From positions 144,837,501 through 144,901,500 of the forward strand of contig JASDFA010000018.1 in the NCBI GenBank assembly GCA_035772735.1: a DNA stretch of 64,000 nt, read 5' to 3'. This stretch comes from Datura wrightii. Its lineage: Eukaryota; Streptophyta; Magnoliopsida; Solanales; Solanaceae. Numbering within the stretch: position 1 is the first letter of the stretch; every line of letters starts with the position of its first letter. Below, piece by piece: positions 32,673 through 44,540 of the stretch. The position numbers and the translations under genes are program-made. The notes beneath the pieces are model-generated. The model worked only from the letters and a program-made list of their open reading frames with translations, did no database searches and was not told the DNA's origin.

Positions 32673-34217
32673 TGTAATGACTCCCCTAGTCGTTATAGGA
32701 TGTTTAGGGCCTTAGCATGCTTATAGAACTCCTTTAGAGAGAATAAACTAATAAAACCTAAAATGGGATAGTTTAAAACTGGAATGTGTCTAGCCTTAGT
32801 TAATTTACATATGTTGTGTTATGTTAGGGGGTGACCTAGTGAACTAGGCCTTAGTAGGAAATTCTAAGACCACGAGTAAATTTGTAGCATTGTTTTACAG
32901 CTAGGTGCATATTTGAAAAGTGTTATGAAGTTTGGATGAAAGACTTGTATTTTGGGAAAGCAATATGTGCATTTTTATGGATCTACTAGTTAGCAGTGCA
33001 CCATTGCAATGGTAGGATTTTTGCTGCAACGAGACTACCGTAGTGATCAGAGTACCGCTTTAGTGGTGGTGGAAAAGTGTCCAAAGTATGAGATAGCAAA
33101 GAGCCGATCGCCGTAGCGGGTCTACTACAGTGAGAAAGTGACAATTGCAGCGGACAAGCGAGGTAAAATGCCTATTTAAGTCAGTATTTCGAGGAATTTC
33201 AGCTTATTACTCTAAGGCACGACGTTTGAGGGCTCATGTGCAATTTTCAAGGGCAAGAGTGATTTCCTTCCAAGGTAATATTTCTTTGTCAATCCTTCCA
33301 TCCTTCGATCCTCTAACACCCTAAAATAAATGGGTGCTCTTTAATGGTGATTTGAAATTTAAAAACCTAGAACTATGAAAGTTAAAGTAAGTGGAGTGTG
33401 TGTTGATGTTATGGATTCCTAGGATGAAAAGTGAGTGATTTGTACTTCTTAGAGTAATGAATGTTCTTGTTCATCAATGTGATATTTTGAGACCTACAAT
33501 TCGATTAAGTTGGGACCTTTAGTACTAAAAACTTCTTTAATGGGGTTTGAAGGAGTAGAAACTCCATGAAGTAGGTTGGAATGATCATTGTGGTATTAGA
33601 TTATGATAACTTAAACTGTGGGTAACAAGCCTTTGATTGAAGAAGTGTATGGTTGAATGCTATTTATTTTCTTGATTATAGACTTTGAATGTCTTGAAGC
33701 ATTGAAGAAAGGCAAGGCTCCTGCGAAGTATCTTGATATTCGAGTTCTCCAGTTGAGGTAGGTTATGATTTTATGTTGAGTTAGACTTAGTTTAGTGCCT
33801 TGTATGTACTATGATTTATGAGCATTCTTGGTTGATCTTCGAACATTGATTGCGATAGAGATTATAGTGACTTAACGATGTTAATTAAATAAGTGCTGAA
33901 ATTATTTAAGTCTGTGGACATCATTCATGATTTGGTGGGCATTTGTGATATTCAGTGAATACTTGTATTGTTATTTTGTTTGATGACTGATTGAGAGCAT
34001 ATTGAATGAAATATATTGATGATTTTAAGGTAATACACAATTATTCTGATATGAGAATATCATGTCCAATGGGAGCTTTCGGATGAGAGATTGTGTGTGG
34101 TTATCTGAGATGAGTGGCTCATGCCCGAGGTGAGCTTCCAGGCTAGCAGTTATGATATGAGTGCCTCAAATCTGAGAGGAGCATCTAGACATGCAGTTGA
34201 GTGGGAGCGGGTACCAC
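32673..34217 (+). repeat. 3' LTR of I, first part
   Basis: Starts TGTAATGACTCCCC. It contains motif-rich GC patches (33010-33165, for example CCGTAGTG and GCCGTAGCGGG), TATTTAA (33173-33179), and AGGTAGGTTATGATT-type leader segments parallel to 27185. It breaks at GGGTACCAC, where solo LTR J begins, and resumes at 56285. Confidence 0.85.
33173..33179 (+). promoter_or_regulatory. Possible TATA box of I 3' LTR
   Basis: TATTTAA lies after the GC patches, at the position where Athila-like LTRs have TATAAATA. The 5' copy reads TATGTAA. Confidence 0.4.
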
Positions 34218-36248
34218 TGTCACGACCCGAAGGTAGGCGCATATCAAGACATGGGACAAGGAGCCCCGAGAGACTCCAAGTTGACCCATGGCATGAACAT
34301 ACATCTATCTCAATCCAGTAATTACTCAAAATGATAACATGGCAGAATCATAACTATAACATAACATGGAAAGCGAAACGCACTTCATACATGACAACTG
34401 CATATTACATATAGTCTGAAAGCCTCTAACATATCTGATGGGCTGATGGGACAACACCCCAAACTAACCTAACAAGTCTAGAAAACTGAACATAAAGAGA
34501 TAACTGACATCAAATGGTCCTCAAGGAATGAGGACTCACCAATGAACTAGATGCTAACTCCGGGAACGAGCTAATGACGGTGCTAGGTCTGAAGATCGGA
34601 GCCTGTGTCATGAAATGATATAGCATAGAGTATGTGGTCAGTATGTGAAATATACTGAGTATGCAAGGTAAGTAAAACGGACATTTAAAATACATAAAAG
34701 CTCATAATATATCATAAGAGTGGGATGACATTCTCATAACATAAATATCATAATGTAACATAAGGCTCAAGGTTTTCAAAACTTTCGTAATCCGTTCATT
34801 ATCATAGTCACAAGAGAAGCTTTATAAATCATAACTTGAGACAAAATAACATAAACATAGCAACTCATAAAAACAAGAGGAACAATGGGAGGACTCATCA
34901 TAACCGATACCATCATGGTAGAGCCTTACATGATGCCCCAACTATCTCACTCAAGTGGGTAGAGTCATCCCAAGCTTGCCAGGCAAGAGACGTGCATTAT
35001 GTGATATCAGGGAAGAGGGTATCCATTAACATTGTGATGTATCAACATGAACCTACGGTGGCACGTATTTATGATACATCGGCATAGTCCTTTGAACGTC
35101 AGGCTATGCGATGCTAGACACTGCTCCCAAAAACATGCGCATTAGGCTCGTACATAAACCATAAACATCATTCATGAGATTCATGGCCAAATATATATTA
35201 ACATCATTGATGCTCATTTACATACATGTTTATCCATGAATCAAGGGCTCGTAAATCGGCCAACGTCATAAATTGATCAATCATGAAATCCATATCATAA
35301 ATCATAAATCATACTTGAACATGTGGGCATTTCCCAATACTTTAACATGCTTGAAAATACTCGATTCTCTTGAAAACATGATTATAAACATGGGTAACTT
35401 GACAACATGCTTTTCATTATTAATACTTTATCATACAAGAACGTTCATCATAAATCTCAACTTTCATGAAGTCCTCATAAATGGACATTTAAATTTAAAA
35501 AGCTTGAAACATGGTTTTAGTGGAAAACAATGTAAAACTTGCCCATAATTCATAATTCAATAATAAATACACATTTGAATCATGCCCATGTAGTAAAGAA
35601 ATTTCTTGCATTGGGCTAAGACCCCATAGAATCAACATTCGAAATTTAATGATTTAAAGAGAGATTGGGCATGGGTGTGAACGGATTCACCCATTAATAA
35701 CCCTGCATACCTGACTAAAGCTGATTCTTACACTTCCTTGATTGGCAAGAGGAATTTGAGAAGAATTGGAAGGGCTTAAGCTTGATCTCGTCTCTAACTC
35801 CCTAACTTGCATGCATGGTTTAGAATAGGCTAGAATGACTTAACCTATCTTAATACACCCTGAAAATAACTTAGAACGGCGTAGTATAGGACCCTAGAGA
35901 AAAGGAATGATGAAAATGGCCTTAATAACTTCGCAGAAAATAATTGCTCATCAGTCCTCACGAGGGATCCAATGAGTCGTTGCCACCAATCGCGGGTCGT
36001 TATATCGATCTTTGGATACACTGTCGAGGTTTCACCTGGTACTCATAACAGGCCATCAAACGAATCATTACCGGTGACCACGACTCGTGGCCACCACTCG
36101 TTATCTCCACTGCCTCAAATCTTAGATCTTTAGTTACCTGTTGTCCATGATTCACCCAACGAATCATGGTGTCTGACCATGACTCGTGGGGTCTATCCGT
36201 AAGGTGCACTGCCACATAAAACTCCTTCTTCCAATTTCCCTTGGCCAC
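34218..36248 (-). repeat. J: solo LTR of the F family, first part
   Basis: Plus-strand TGTCACGACCCG... is the reverse complement of the LTR end. It shares with F CAAGTTGACCCATGGCATG, GAGGACTCACCAATGA and CGATGCTAGACACTGCTCCC. ACGACTCGT-like words fill 35950-36200. It is interrupted at 36249 by element A and continues at 56057. Flanks ACCAC (34213-34217) and ATCAT (56285-56289) look like one target duplication with two C-to-T changes. Confidence 0.82.
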
Positions 36249-37670
36249 TGATCTTGGGCAAATTTATATGCCCAAGTGATACTTAAATGTGTCATTTTAA
36301 CCTTGTTTATCTAGCAATGTTTATACATTCTCATGTGATTGTTAATAAAATGTGAATTTATACTAACCAACATGATTAGCATTGTTTTGCAGGTAAAATG
36401 TAATTTTGGGAAGCTAAAATGCGTGTTGGGAGAGATCGGGGTTGGACTCGGATGTTAGCAAAGGACAAGGCATTGGAAGGCACAAAAAAAAGAGGCTCCG
36501 CGATGGAGCCGTGTCACGCTGCCATCGCGGAGGCCTTCTGCCTGGATAGGGAATTTTTGGCCAAATTCCAGTGAGGGTGCACGTTGGGTCCGTGGCACGG
36601 TGGCCTAGCTCTACGTTGCACGCCGTGCCACGTTGGGCCTTATTACCTGGACACCCAGTTTCCAGTAAGGGTCCGCGTCAGTGGTGTGTCACAGAGGCAG
36701 TGCTCCACGATGCACTCCGTGACACGTTGCTTGTTATTCCGAGAAAAATTCCCACTAGCATAAATAGAACACTTAGGTTCATTTTTAATTATTCTGACTT
36801 GGTGGAGCAAGAACGTGGGTTACAGGCAGTTGAGGGGACGAAAATCTCAGGGTTTTTCTCTATCTCCTTCTTCTTCAACTCAATTGCTTGTATGTTTAAC
36901 ACTCATTTAACGATGTTTAATCCACAAATGAGTGGCTAATTCCTCTTCTTGCTGAGGTTAAGAACAATTGTATTGAAATGTGATTGTTGATTAAGTTGGT
37001 TTTTCATCTTTTCTTCCATGGTTGTTCTATTGATTCTTGTTCTTACTGCATTAATGTGTGGCCTATGTTAATGTATATTTAAAAAGTCTGGTTTCACTCG
37101 AGAGAGCAAGAAATTGGAAAGTTGTGAATTAATAGGATATGATCTTTTCTTAGTTTGGGAAAATTGAGAATTGATTTACCTTCAGGATAGAAATATACCT
37201 AAAATTCGTATTAGTCAATTTAGGAACCGGGTTTGTATGGCTAGAACATGAATTTCATTTAATCACAGAAATGTAGGTGGACGGTTTATGATTCTTAAGT
37301 TGGGTTAAATACGAGAGTTTTAATACATTGGCAATAGTTCTTGACTAGCAACTGGAGGAAAAGTTAACCAAATTATATCGATAATTTATTTCCTTACATG
37401 TTCGTTTAACCTCAGCATGCTCACATTCATAGTTCAGACTCAAATTATATAATCTTTGTAGAATTAGGATAAAATTAGAAATCAAAATATCAAACTCTTG
37501 GTTACACTGTTGTCTTCATTGTTAGAATTAAAATATAGTACACTTGAGCAGATTGTTACCTTATCCCAATCCCCGTGGGATTGATACTTGGCTTACTTAA
37601 GCCACTTTACTACTTGTTCGACCACGTGCACTTGCATGTAGTTATACACCCATATAACAAACGCCAAACA
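36249..37670 (+). repeat. LTR1: 5' LTR of A
   Basis: 1422 bases, TGATCTTGGG...CCAAACA, with terminal inverted repeat CTTGGGCA...TGCCCAAG, a GC-rich block (36495-36735), TATA-like CATAAATA (36759-36766), and a U5 with CCACGTGCACTTGC. The reading frame through 36571-36939 starts upstream of the TATA box and is not a gene. Confidence 0.93.
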
Positions 37671-37676
37671 AGTTTT

Positions 37677-37694
37677 TGGTGCCGTTGCCGGGGA
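37677..37694 (+). promoter_or_regulatory. Primer binding site of A, tRNA-Asp type
   Basis: TGGTGCCGTTGCCGGGGA, one base from TGGCGCCGTTGCCGGGGA, 6 bases after LTR1. Confidence 0.85.
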
Positions 37695-37821
37695 CTGGCA
37701 ATTGGTGAATTTTTCTTAAGTGTTAATTTACTATATTTTTATTTTCTTAGTGTTGACATCTTGGTCTTAGCCTGTATTTTGCAGATTTAATCTTTGTAGA
37801 ACACTAGCAAGAGACAAGGAG
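37695..37821 (+). other. Element A leader
   Basis: T-rich untranslated leader between primer site and the gag ATG; no open frame of note. Confidence 0.6.
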
Positions 37822-39335
37822 ATGGTGGACTCGTATTAAGAGCCTAAAAGATTATTTCATCGTCAGTGGAGAGAAGCTCTAGAAAGAAAGCTGCAGTTGC
37901 TCAGACAACCAATCATGGAGCAACAACAGAATCCACCAGTAGTACGGGCAATGTTAGTGCCCGAGGAAGTAGCAGCTCGGCCGGTTCGCGAGGTGGCAAT
38001 CCCACATGCTAACAATATCACATCTAGCATTCGCAAACCTGAGCCAGGAGGGAGGTTCGAGCTCAAGCAAAACATGGTGCAATTGCTGCACACCAGCGGG
38101 CAGTTCACAGGTGTCCCTCATGAGGATCCACAGCAGCATCTCCAAAATTTTTTGGAGATAAGTGACACTTACATCCCCGCTGGAGTGTCATCAGATTATG
38201 TCAGGCTTACATTGTTCCCATTTTCACTATTGGGAGAAGCCAAGAGGTGGTTGAAAGCCGAGCCACCAAATTCTATTACTACTTGGGACGATCTTGCAAG
38301 GAAATTCTTGATACGATTTTTTCCATCCGGTAAAACAGCAAGACTTAGAAGTCAAATTCTAAGTTTCAAACAGAGAGAGGGAGAGAATCTATATTAGGCT
38401 TGGAGAGATTCAAGTCCATGTTGCGGGATTGTCCTCATCATCATCAATCCAATGATGTGCTGGTGCACACTTTTATAGAGGGTTTGGAACCCCATACAAA
38501 AATATTGCTAGACTCAGCAGCTGGGGGACAAGCGCTGGAGAAAACTTATGAGGAGCTGTATACCTTGTTGAACCGTATTTCGCAGGGCATTCCGGAGTGG
38601 AATGCTGATTCATCAAGAGGAGGGACAAGGAAAGCAGCAGGAGTTCTATAACTGGATAGTTTTACAGCTATTGCTGCACAGATAGTTGCTTTACAGAATC
38701 AACTCAACACCCACTTCAGTAACATGACAATGAACCAGACTCAAGCCCCAGTGAATGTAGTACAGTAGATTTGGTGTGAAGTGTGCGGGAGCAGTGAGCA
38801 CTCAGCTGAGTGTTGTGGAGAAAATCCTGACTCGGTGAACTTTGTGGGAAATGTACAGAGGAACAACCACCAACAGTATGGCAACAGCTACAATTCCAAC
38901 TGGAGGAATCACCCGAATTTCTCTTGGGGTAGCAACAACCATCAGGGGCAAAGTTCAAGTCAGGGGGCGCAGAGGAATCAAGGAGGGAAGCAGAACTATC
39001 AGGCACAATATAGAATCAACAATGCACCTCCTCCTCCACCATCACCCAGCATTGAGGAGATGTTCAAGACGATGATATCTAACCAAGCTCAATTGCAGGC
39101 TGACTATGTGAAATTGGCAGCCGAGGTGAAAACCAACTAGTTAGCTACTAAGGCACTTGAATATCAATTTGGGCAATTTGCTGGAGCCCAAAACACCAGA
39201 CCTAGAGGAGGACTTCCGAGCGACACGGATCCCAACCCCAAGCAGGTGAATGTGGTGACCACAAGGAGTGGTTTGCAGCTTAAAGAGGTGGAACCAGAAA
39301 GACCACCTCAACAATCGGGAGCATTAGAAGTTGAG
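37822..39335 (+). pseudogene. gag: Element A gag
   Basis: The start ATG at 37822 is chosen because the frame (MVDSY) aligns with B's leader-proximal codons and leads into EPKRLF. A stop (TTA to TAA) comes 5 codons later. Homology then runs AARPVREVAIPHANN, FELKQNMVQLLHTSGQF, HEDPQQHLQNFLEISDTY, LTLFPFSLLGEAKRWLKAEP and FLIRFFPSGKTARLRS. A stop at 38395-38397 and a one-base loss follow, then RFKSMLRDCPHHHQSN and LLDSAAGGQALEKTY. The zinc knuckle is CEVCGSSEHSAECC (38775-38816), then an Asn/Gln-rich tail. At least five disruptions. Confidence 0.9.
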
Positions 39336-40202
39336 AGGGAGTAAAGTGATGAGAGGGGGAAGAAAAAGGAAGCTGAATTAGAAAGACCACCACCCCCGTT
39401 CCCTCAAAGACTAAAGAAACACAAGGAGGAGGCGTGTTTCAAGAAATTCATGGAGGTGCTGAAACAGGTACATATTAACTTACCTCTTGTTGATGTTTTG
39501 TAGGGAGTGCTGAAATATGCAAAGTACATAAAGGATATCGTGGCAAACAAAAGTCGGTTGACTGAGTATGCTACGGTGGCTCTCACGGAGGAGTGCACTT
39601 CCCGAATACAAAACCGACTGCCCACAAAGCTCAAAGATCCTGGGAGCTTTACTATACAAATTACTATTGGGCAGAGTATTTGAGCTCGTGGATTATGTGA
39701 TTTGGGAGCGTGCATTAATTTGATGTCGTCATCGGTATTCAAAAAGTTGGGCCTAGGGAGTCCTAGACCCACAACAGTGATCTTGCAATTAGCGGATCGG
39801 TCCTTAGCTAGACCTGATGGCATTGTGGAGGACGTTCTGGTGCAAGTTGGCTCCCTGATCTTCCCGGTAGATTTCGTCATGCTGGATTTTGAGCCAGACG
39901 CGGAAGTCCCATTTATTTTGGGACGTCCTTTCATGGCAACCGGGAAAGCACTGATTGACGTAGCTGCAGGGCAGCTAACTATACGAGCACACGACAAGGT
40001 GGAAGTGTTTGATGTATACAAGGCCACCAAGCTCCCGACTGTGTACGAGGAACTCTCAGTGATCAATGTGATTGATCGAGTTGATGATGCGCAGATAGTT
40101 GAATCACGAGAGTTAATGGGGAAACCACCGGAGCAATGTAAGCACTACTGGGGTGAGGACGGTGGTCGAGAAAAAACGTCTGTCACCCTAGAAGACAATT
40201 GA
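39336..40202 (+). pseudogene. Element A protease, fused to the last codons of pol
   Basis: Linker ERPPPPFPQRLKKHKEEACF with KFMEVLKQVHINLPLVDVL, a stop, YAKYIKDIVANK and TKLKDPGSFTIQ. The active site reads LCDLGACINLMS, followed by an open 166-codon tail: LADRSLARPDGIVEDVLVQV, FVMLDFEPDAEVPFILGRPF, ALIDVAAGQLTIRAHDKVEV. The end (CKHYWGEDGG, 40139 on) is not protease. It matches the end of pol in B (CKHY at 48703, then GGGGAGGACGG). So a deletion joined protease to the pol terminus, removing RT, RNase H and integrase (about 2.5 kb). Confidence 0.88.
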
Positions 40203-40211
40203 GCTGAATGA

Positions 40212-40259
40212 CGTCGAGCCGTGATTGTAAATCTAGCGCTGCACGGGAGGCAACCCGTG
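40212..40259 (+). other. Two-hairpin motif of element A
   Basis: First stem CGTCGAGCCGTGATT (40212-40226) is weakened relative to B. After 15 bases (ending GCGCTG), CACGGG-AGGCAA-CCCGTG (40242-40259) is perfect. Confidence 0.65.
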
Positions 40260-40856
40260 AAATTTTTCTTTGTAAATTGTGAATAGATTTTTTTTATATT
40301 TTTTTTCTTTTCTTTTTTCTTGATTAACAACAAAATTTTTAGTTTTATATTATTATTTTCAGTTTTATTTTGAGTGAAACCTATAATTCTAACCAAATTC
40401 TTGTCGTAAGATGAATTTTAGGTTTAACGGAGGATAAATTTGCAAGAGATTGCAAAGGGAAATTCGAGGTATGAAAATCAATAAAGAGTGGCAAAACAGT
40501 GAGCTAGGGCGATAGCTCCGTGTCACGGAGGACCTCCGCGTTACCCTCCGTGACACGTTGAGGTGTAAATTTGGAATTTTAAAAGAATTCCAGAATGCCC
40601 TCGCGATAGCTCCGTGTCACGGAGGGCATGCTCCGCGTTACCCTCCGTGACACGTTGATGTTTATATCACGACGGGTCACACCGGGTCACCGGGTGACCC
40701 GCGCGATTTTCCCCCTTTTTAACCCCGATTCTCCCTCTTTTTCCCTCATTTCTCACACACTCCGCGACCAACCTCCAAAAAACCCATCCCCCCTCGACGT
40801 GACACAGACTTAGGACAAGAATTTCATCGAGTTTTCATCAATTCTTCGAATTCAAG
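40260..40856 (+). promoter_or_regulatory. Element A GC-rich module and candidate 5'-UTR exon
   Basis: After a T-rich stretch, 40510-40690 carries two copies of CTCCGTGTCACGGAG followed by GTTACCCTCCGTGACACGTT, then CCGGGTGACCC. The same words occur upstream of the LTR TATA boxes. A CT-rich stretch (40705-40800) and AATTCAAG at 40849-40856 could be a transcript start region and exon end. No clear TATA box is seen, so promoter function is inferred. Confidence 0.5.
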
Positions 40857-41553
40857 GTATGTTCTTCAACTCTATTTTAATTCTTGTCGAATTTTTTCGA
40901 TATTGAACATGTGATATAAGCTAAACTTGCCCTAAGTAGAAATTGAGCTTAAATTCTATTGAATTATTGTTGATTGATGTTCAGAGTATCATTGTGATTG
41001 CTTGAACTCGATAATGACATAGTTTAATCAATTTGTGATAAAATCATAGCTAGGGCTTGCCTTTGAGTTTGAAATGGAAAATTTTAGTTGAACTAGTGAA
41101 ATTCATGTTGGGTTGCACATGTTGAGTGAGATGAGTCGATTGTGCTAACTGTTACTATGCTCAAAAACCGACGGATTCTCGGGTTAGGGTAATATCGGAA
41201 ATTGCAAGAATTGGTTAAATTGTATAGGATCACGTAGTTAAATTTTTTTTCTTTTTTTTCTTTTGTTTTGTTTCTCCTTGATAAGTGCTATGAGATAAAA
41301 TGTTGTCGATGGTAATGATTGTGGTTAGCTGTACGAATTCTGAGTAGTACATAGAATACATACCGTCGAATTCTTCGATTGCACTAAGCATGTTTGTTAT
41401 ATTTTGTTGTTTGTTTGTGTAAATAAGTATGATCTTGCCGTAATGTTGTAATTTTAGCTAAGGACTAAGTGTAGGGTAGCCTAGCTTAACCCAACCTTAG
41501 TCGAAGCTAATATTCATTGGCTTAACATTGAACTTGTCTGTTTGGGTTGACAG
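40857..41553 (+). other. Candidate intron upstream of A 3' ORF
   Basis: Donor AAG|GTATGT and acceptor TTTGGGTTGACAG enclose 697 AT-rich, T-rich bases without protein homology. The next ATG after the acceptor (41559) opens the 3' ORF. B has the same arrangement. Confidence 0.55.
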
Positions 41554-41558
41554 GAATA

Positions 41559-42779
41559 ATGACAAGCAGGCAAGCCAAGGGAAAAGGCGCATCATCATCT
41601 GGCGCCGACAGAAAAAGAATCAGATTGGGCACAGCGATCCCAGTAGCACCAGCGGTTCCACGTGGCCAACGCCGCCAATACGGAACTAGGTGGGTGACAG
41701 AAGAGTGGAAAAAGTGGTATGCAAAGCACAAGGAGAGCAAGTACTTCCCCGAGGAACACATAGCACGGGAACCATTGGTACAGGAGTTCCCTAGGATTGT
41801 CCACAGGATCGAGGTAGTTGGGCTCAACTTCATCTTTGAAGAGCCCAAGGAATGCAACTTGCACTTGATTCGGGAATTCTATGCCAATTGGAACCCGATT
41901 CTCAGAAGTCACACCATCAAAATAAGAGGGCAAATAGTCACCTTTGAGCCCCACCACCTCAATGCTCTCCTTGGGGCGCGGGACACAGACGCCCACGTGC
42001 TTCGACAGCTGAACATCACTCCAACATATGCGGACATCAGACGCCCTTTGTGTGGAACCCGATTGACGGCTAGATGGAGTAGACACAAGGAGAGGGGCTA
42101 CCATCAGACTTTGCCCTACTCACAGATGAATAGGGAAGCCAGAATATGGCTTAAGATCGTGTGTTCCTGCCTAATCCCGGGGGTACATATGACGGATGTA
42201 ACCCAGGATCGTGTAAGCCTGGTGTACGCCCTGATGAAAGGGCTGGAGATCAATGTGGGGGCGGTGATTATCTCCGCCATGAAGAGAGCCCGGTTGCATC
42301 AGGGGCACAGATACGGATTTGGTGGACTACTCACCACATTCCTGAGGGGCCTGGATGTCGAGGAAGAGGCCCTTGACTACATCCCGCAGATGGAGCGGTG
42401 GGCCTTAGATGTCACTAAAACTAAGGCACCTGACACCACCCACGGGCCTGTTCTTACACTTGCCGAGTGACATGCTCGGGATGATCAGTACATGGCTCAC
42501 TTGTACGGGATGCAGATGCTCCAGCTACGGATAGGCGGGAGGCCGACAATAGAGGAGGAGCTATGGTAGCTCGAGCTAGACTACCCTTTTGGCGAAAATG
42601 CCAGGGCTCTATGTCGAGTGGGTCCAGGCTTTGTAGAGCCCACAGATGATGATGTCCCCACAGATGAGGAGACACGTTGGGAGGACTCCGATGTGGAGTC
42701 CAATGATGACGATTGGGGTGATTCAGACATGGGAGATGAAGCAGCAGCACCTGATGAAGAAGTGGAGTATTTTGATTGA
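41559..42779 (+). pseudogene. Element A 3' ORF (putative plant transposon protein type)
   Basis: Function unknown; it occupies the post-pol place of Athila elements. The first ATG after the acceptor is used. Parts: basic N-terminus (SRQAKGKGASSSGADRKRIR), conserved core KYFPEEHIAREPLVQEFP, FIFEEPKECNLHLIREFYAN, KIRGQIVTFEPHHLNALLG, LNITPTYADIRRPLCGTR, HKERGYHQTLPYSQMNREAR, VYALMKGLEINVGAVI, GFGGLLTTFLRGLDVEEEA. A TGA at 42468-42470, shared with B, ends the 304-codon frame. The frame continues (YGMQMLQLRIGGRP), hits a TAG (about 42567), and ends with an acidic Asp/Glu-rich tail at EYFD. No membrane segment is visible, which argues against an envelope protein. Confidence 0.82.
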
Positions 42780-44540
42780 TCAGGGAGTTCCACCACCCAA
42801 TTTTTTGTGCTAGTTTAATTTTTGTGAACACTGGGGACAGTGTTCGAGATAAGTATGGGGTGGGAGTAGTTAGGTGTTGGTTATGTTGTTGTGTATGTTT
42901 TGTTCTGTTGTTGTGCCTGTGAAAAAATTTTGTGACCCTGTGATTTGTGATTGTGAAGTTGTTATTCTGTATTGTAATTATATGTGAAACTGTTGTGTGT
43001 TGCTGAATGTTGCTAGCTGATTTTGTACATATTTTTGTTTATCGAAATGATCGATATTTTAAAAAAAAAAAATTCCAATTCTTGGGTTTCTCAGCGTTTG
43101 TTTTTGGTTCTTTTACCGAGAATGGTCCCATTGAACCGAAGTCTTAGTTAGTGACCGTTCCCTATGATGGATGGATGAAGACCGTCTTAAGGGAAATGTA
43201 GTTGTTAGGAGTAGATTTTTTTTCATTTTTTTAGTTGTTTTTCTTTTGTGGGTTGCATCCCAAAACCTGTAGTTACTTTATGGTTGCGGAATTCTGGTTG
43301 CGTGTTGTACATGATATTTGAAATGCAAAGGTGATTCGTATGAAAGCATGCAACTTTGTAAATATGTTGAGATACCTAGGCCATATAGTCGATTCAGTGT
43401 GATTGAGGCTTAATGTTTGAATTCTTGTAATTAGCTGATTGAAGAGTCCGTGAATACGTCTTGAATTGAGCATGTGCAATAAGTGTGAAGTGAGGTTTTG
43501 TTATTCCATGCTATTGTGAAGTGTCTAGAACTTGCCTGGTGTGTGTACAAAACAAAATGAAGGAGGTGTATTGTAGGAAAGGATGTAGGCATTTCTTTGT
43601 TTTTAACCGAAAGTTTCTCTTTTTCATTATAGTACCCACCTTGGTTGTACACCCTAGTCAGCCCGTTGAGCCTTTAGCCTATTATTTTTTTCTTGTGTCA
43701 AAAAGTTGTAAACCGAGCTTAATCCCTTCTTTTCATTAGCCGTAAATTTGATCCAAAACTCTTAAGCACTTAAGAAGAGAAAATAATTTTCACAAAGTGT
43801 CAAAGAGTGAGAATGGTGAAAAGAGAAGAAAAGCAGACTGATGGAAGGAAAGAAAAGGTTGAAGGTGCACTTGTTATAAATAAACTATAATGAAGGTGTA
43901 TGAATAATCTTTGTTGTTGTGTCAAGTGTGCTTAATAAGATGGGCCAAACTAAAGACAAACTTCAAGAATGGGAGGATGAAGGAAGAAACAATGCCCACG
44001 AGTTTGATGGGATGTATTGAAAAGGCGCTTAAGGATGCTAGTGACTATTATTGGCTAGCCCAATATTTACTAGTTCCGTAGCTTACATTACAACCCGTTA
44101 AAGTCCAACGTGATCTTACATCACACTTCTTTATATTAGTGGAGTAATACACTAAAGGCAAGTTTATGGGTCGTGACATGATGCATGTGAATTCTTTTGG
44201 GAGAGAGAGCGAAATTGTGTTTATATGCCCCTGCATGTAATCGTTTGAGTTCGTATGATCAAAAAGGGGAAAATTCTCTTGTGTTGTGAGGGCACATGCT
44301 TGATGAGAGATTAATTTTCGTGTCGGATATCTTAATCAGCTGATTTGCATGAGTTTGCCATTATCGAGTGTCGATTCATAAGTCTAGGAGGCCTTGATGT
44401 ATTGAAGGTCATTGCATTGATTGGACCATGCGTGTTTTCTTGATGATTTGCTGTATTGAATAATCGGTATGACCGTAGCCTAAATTGTCGAACCAAAGTA
44501 GCGAGGTTGGGGTATAAATTGCATGAGGTGTAAGATTGTG
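42780..44540 (+). other. Element A 3' noncoding region
   Basis: No gene. It contains blocks conserved with B and E: CCCATTGAACCGAAG (43127), GATGGATGAAGACCGTCTT (43168), TTGAGCATGTGCAATAAGTG (43466), AAATTTGATCCAAAACTC (43744), AAAAGGCGCTTAAGG (44020), GTGACATGATGCATGTGAAT (44174). It ends at 44540, where B's LTR2 begins; the continuation is at 54591. Confidence 0.8.

Noticed and set aside
36571..36939. An open frame of about 120 codons kept in the LTRs (36571, 54952, and shorter versions at 44992 and 53617).
   Set aside because: It begins upstream of the LTR TATA box, spans the GC palindromes and leader, and shows no domain. Its recurrence follows from LTR similarity.
41559..42779. Calling the 3' ORFs envelope proteins.
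   Set aside because: No signal peptide, furin-like site or membrane helix is visible; the sequence matches the putative plant transposon protein type. The env-like label reflects position only.
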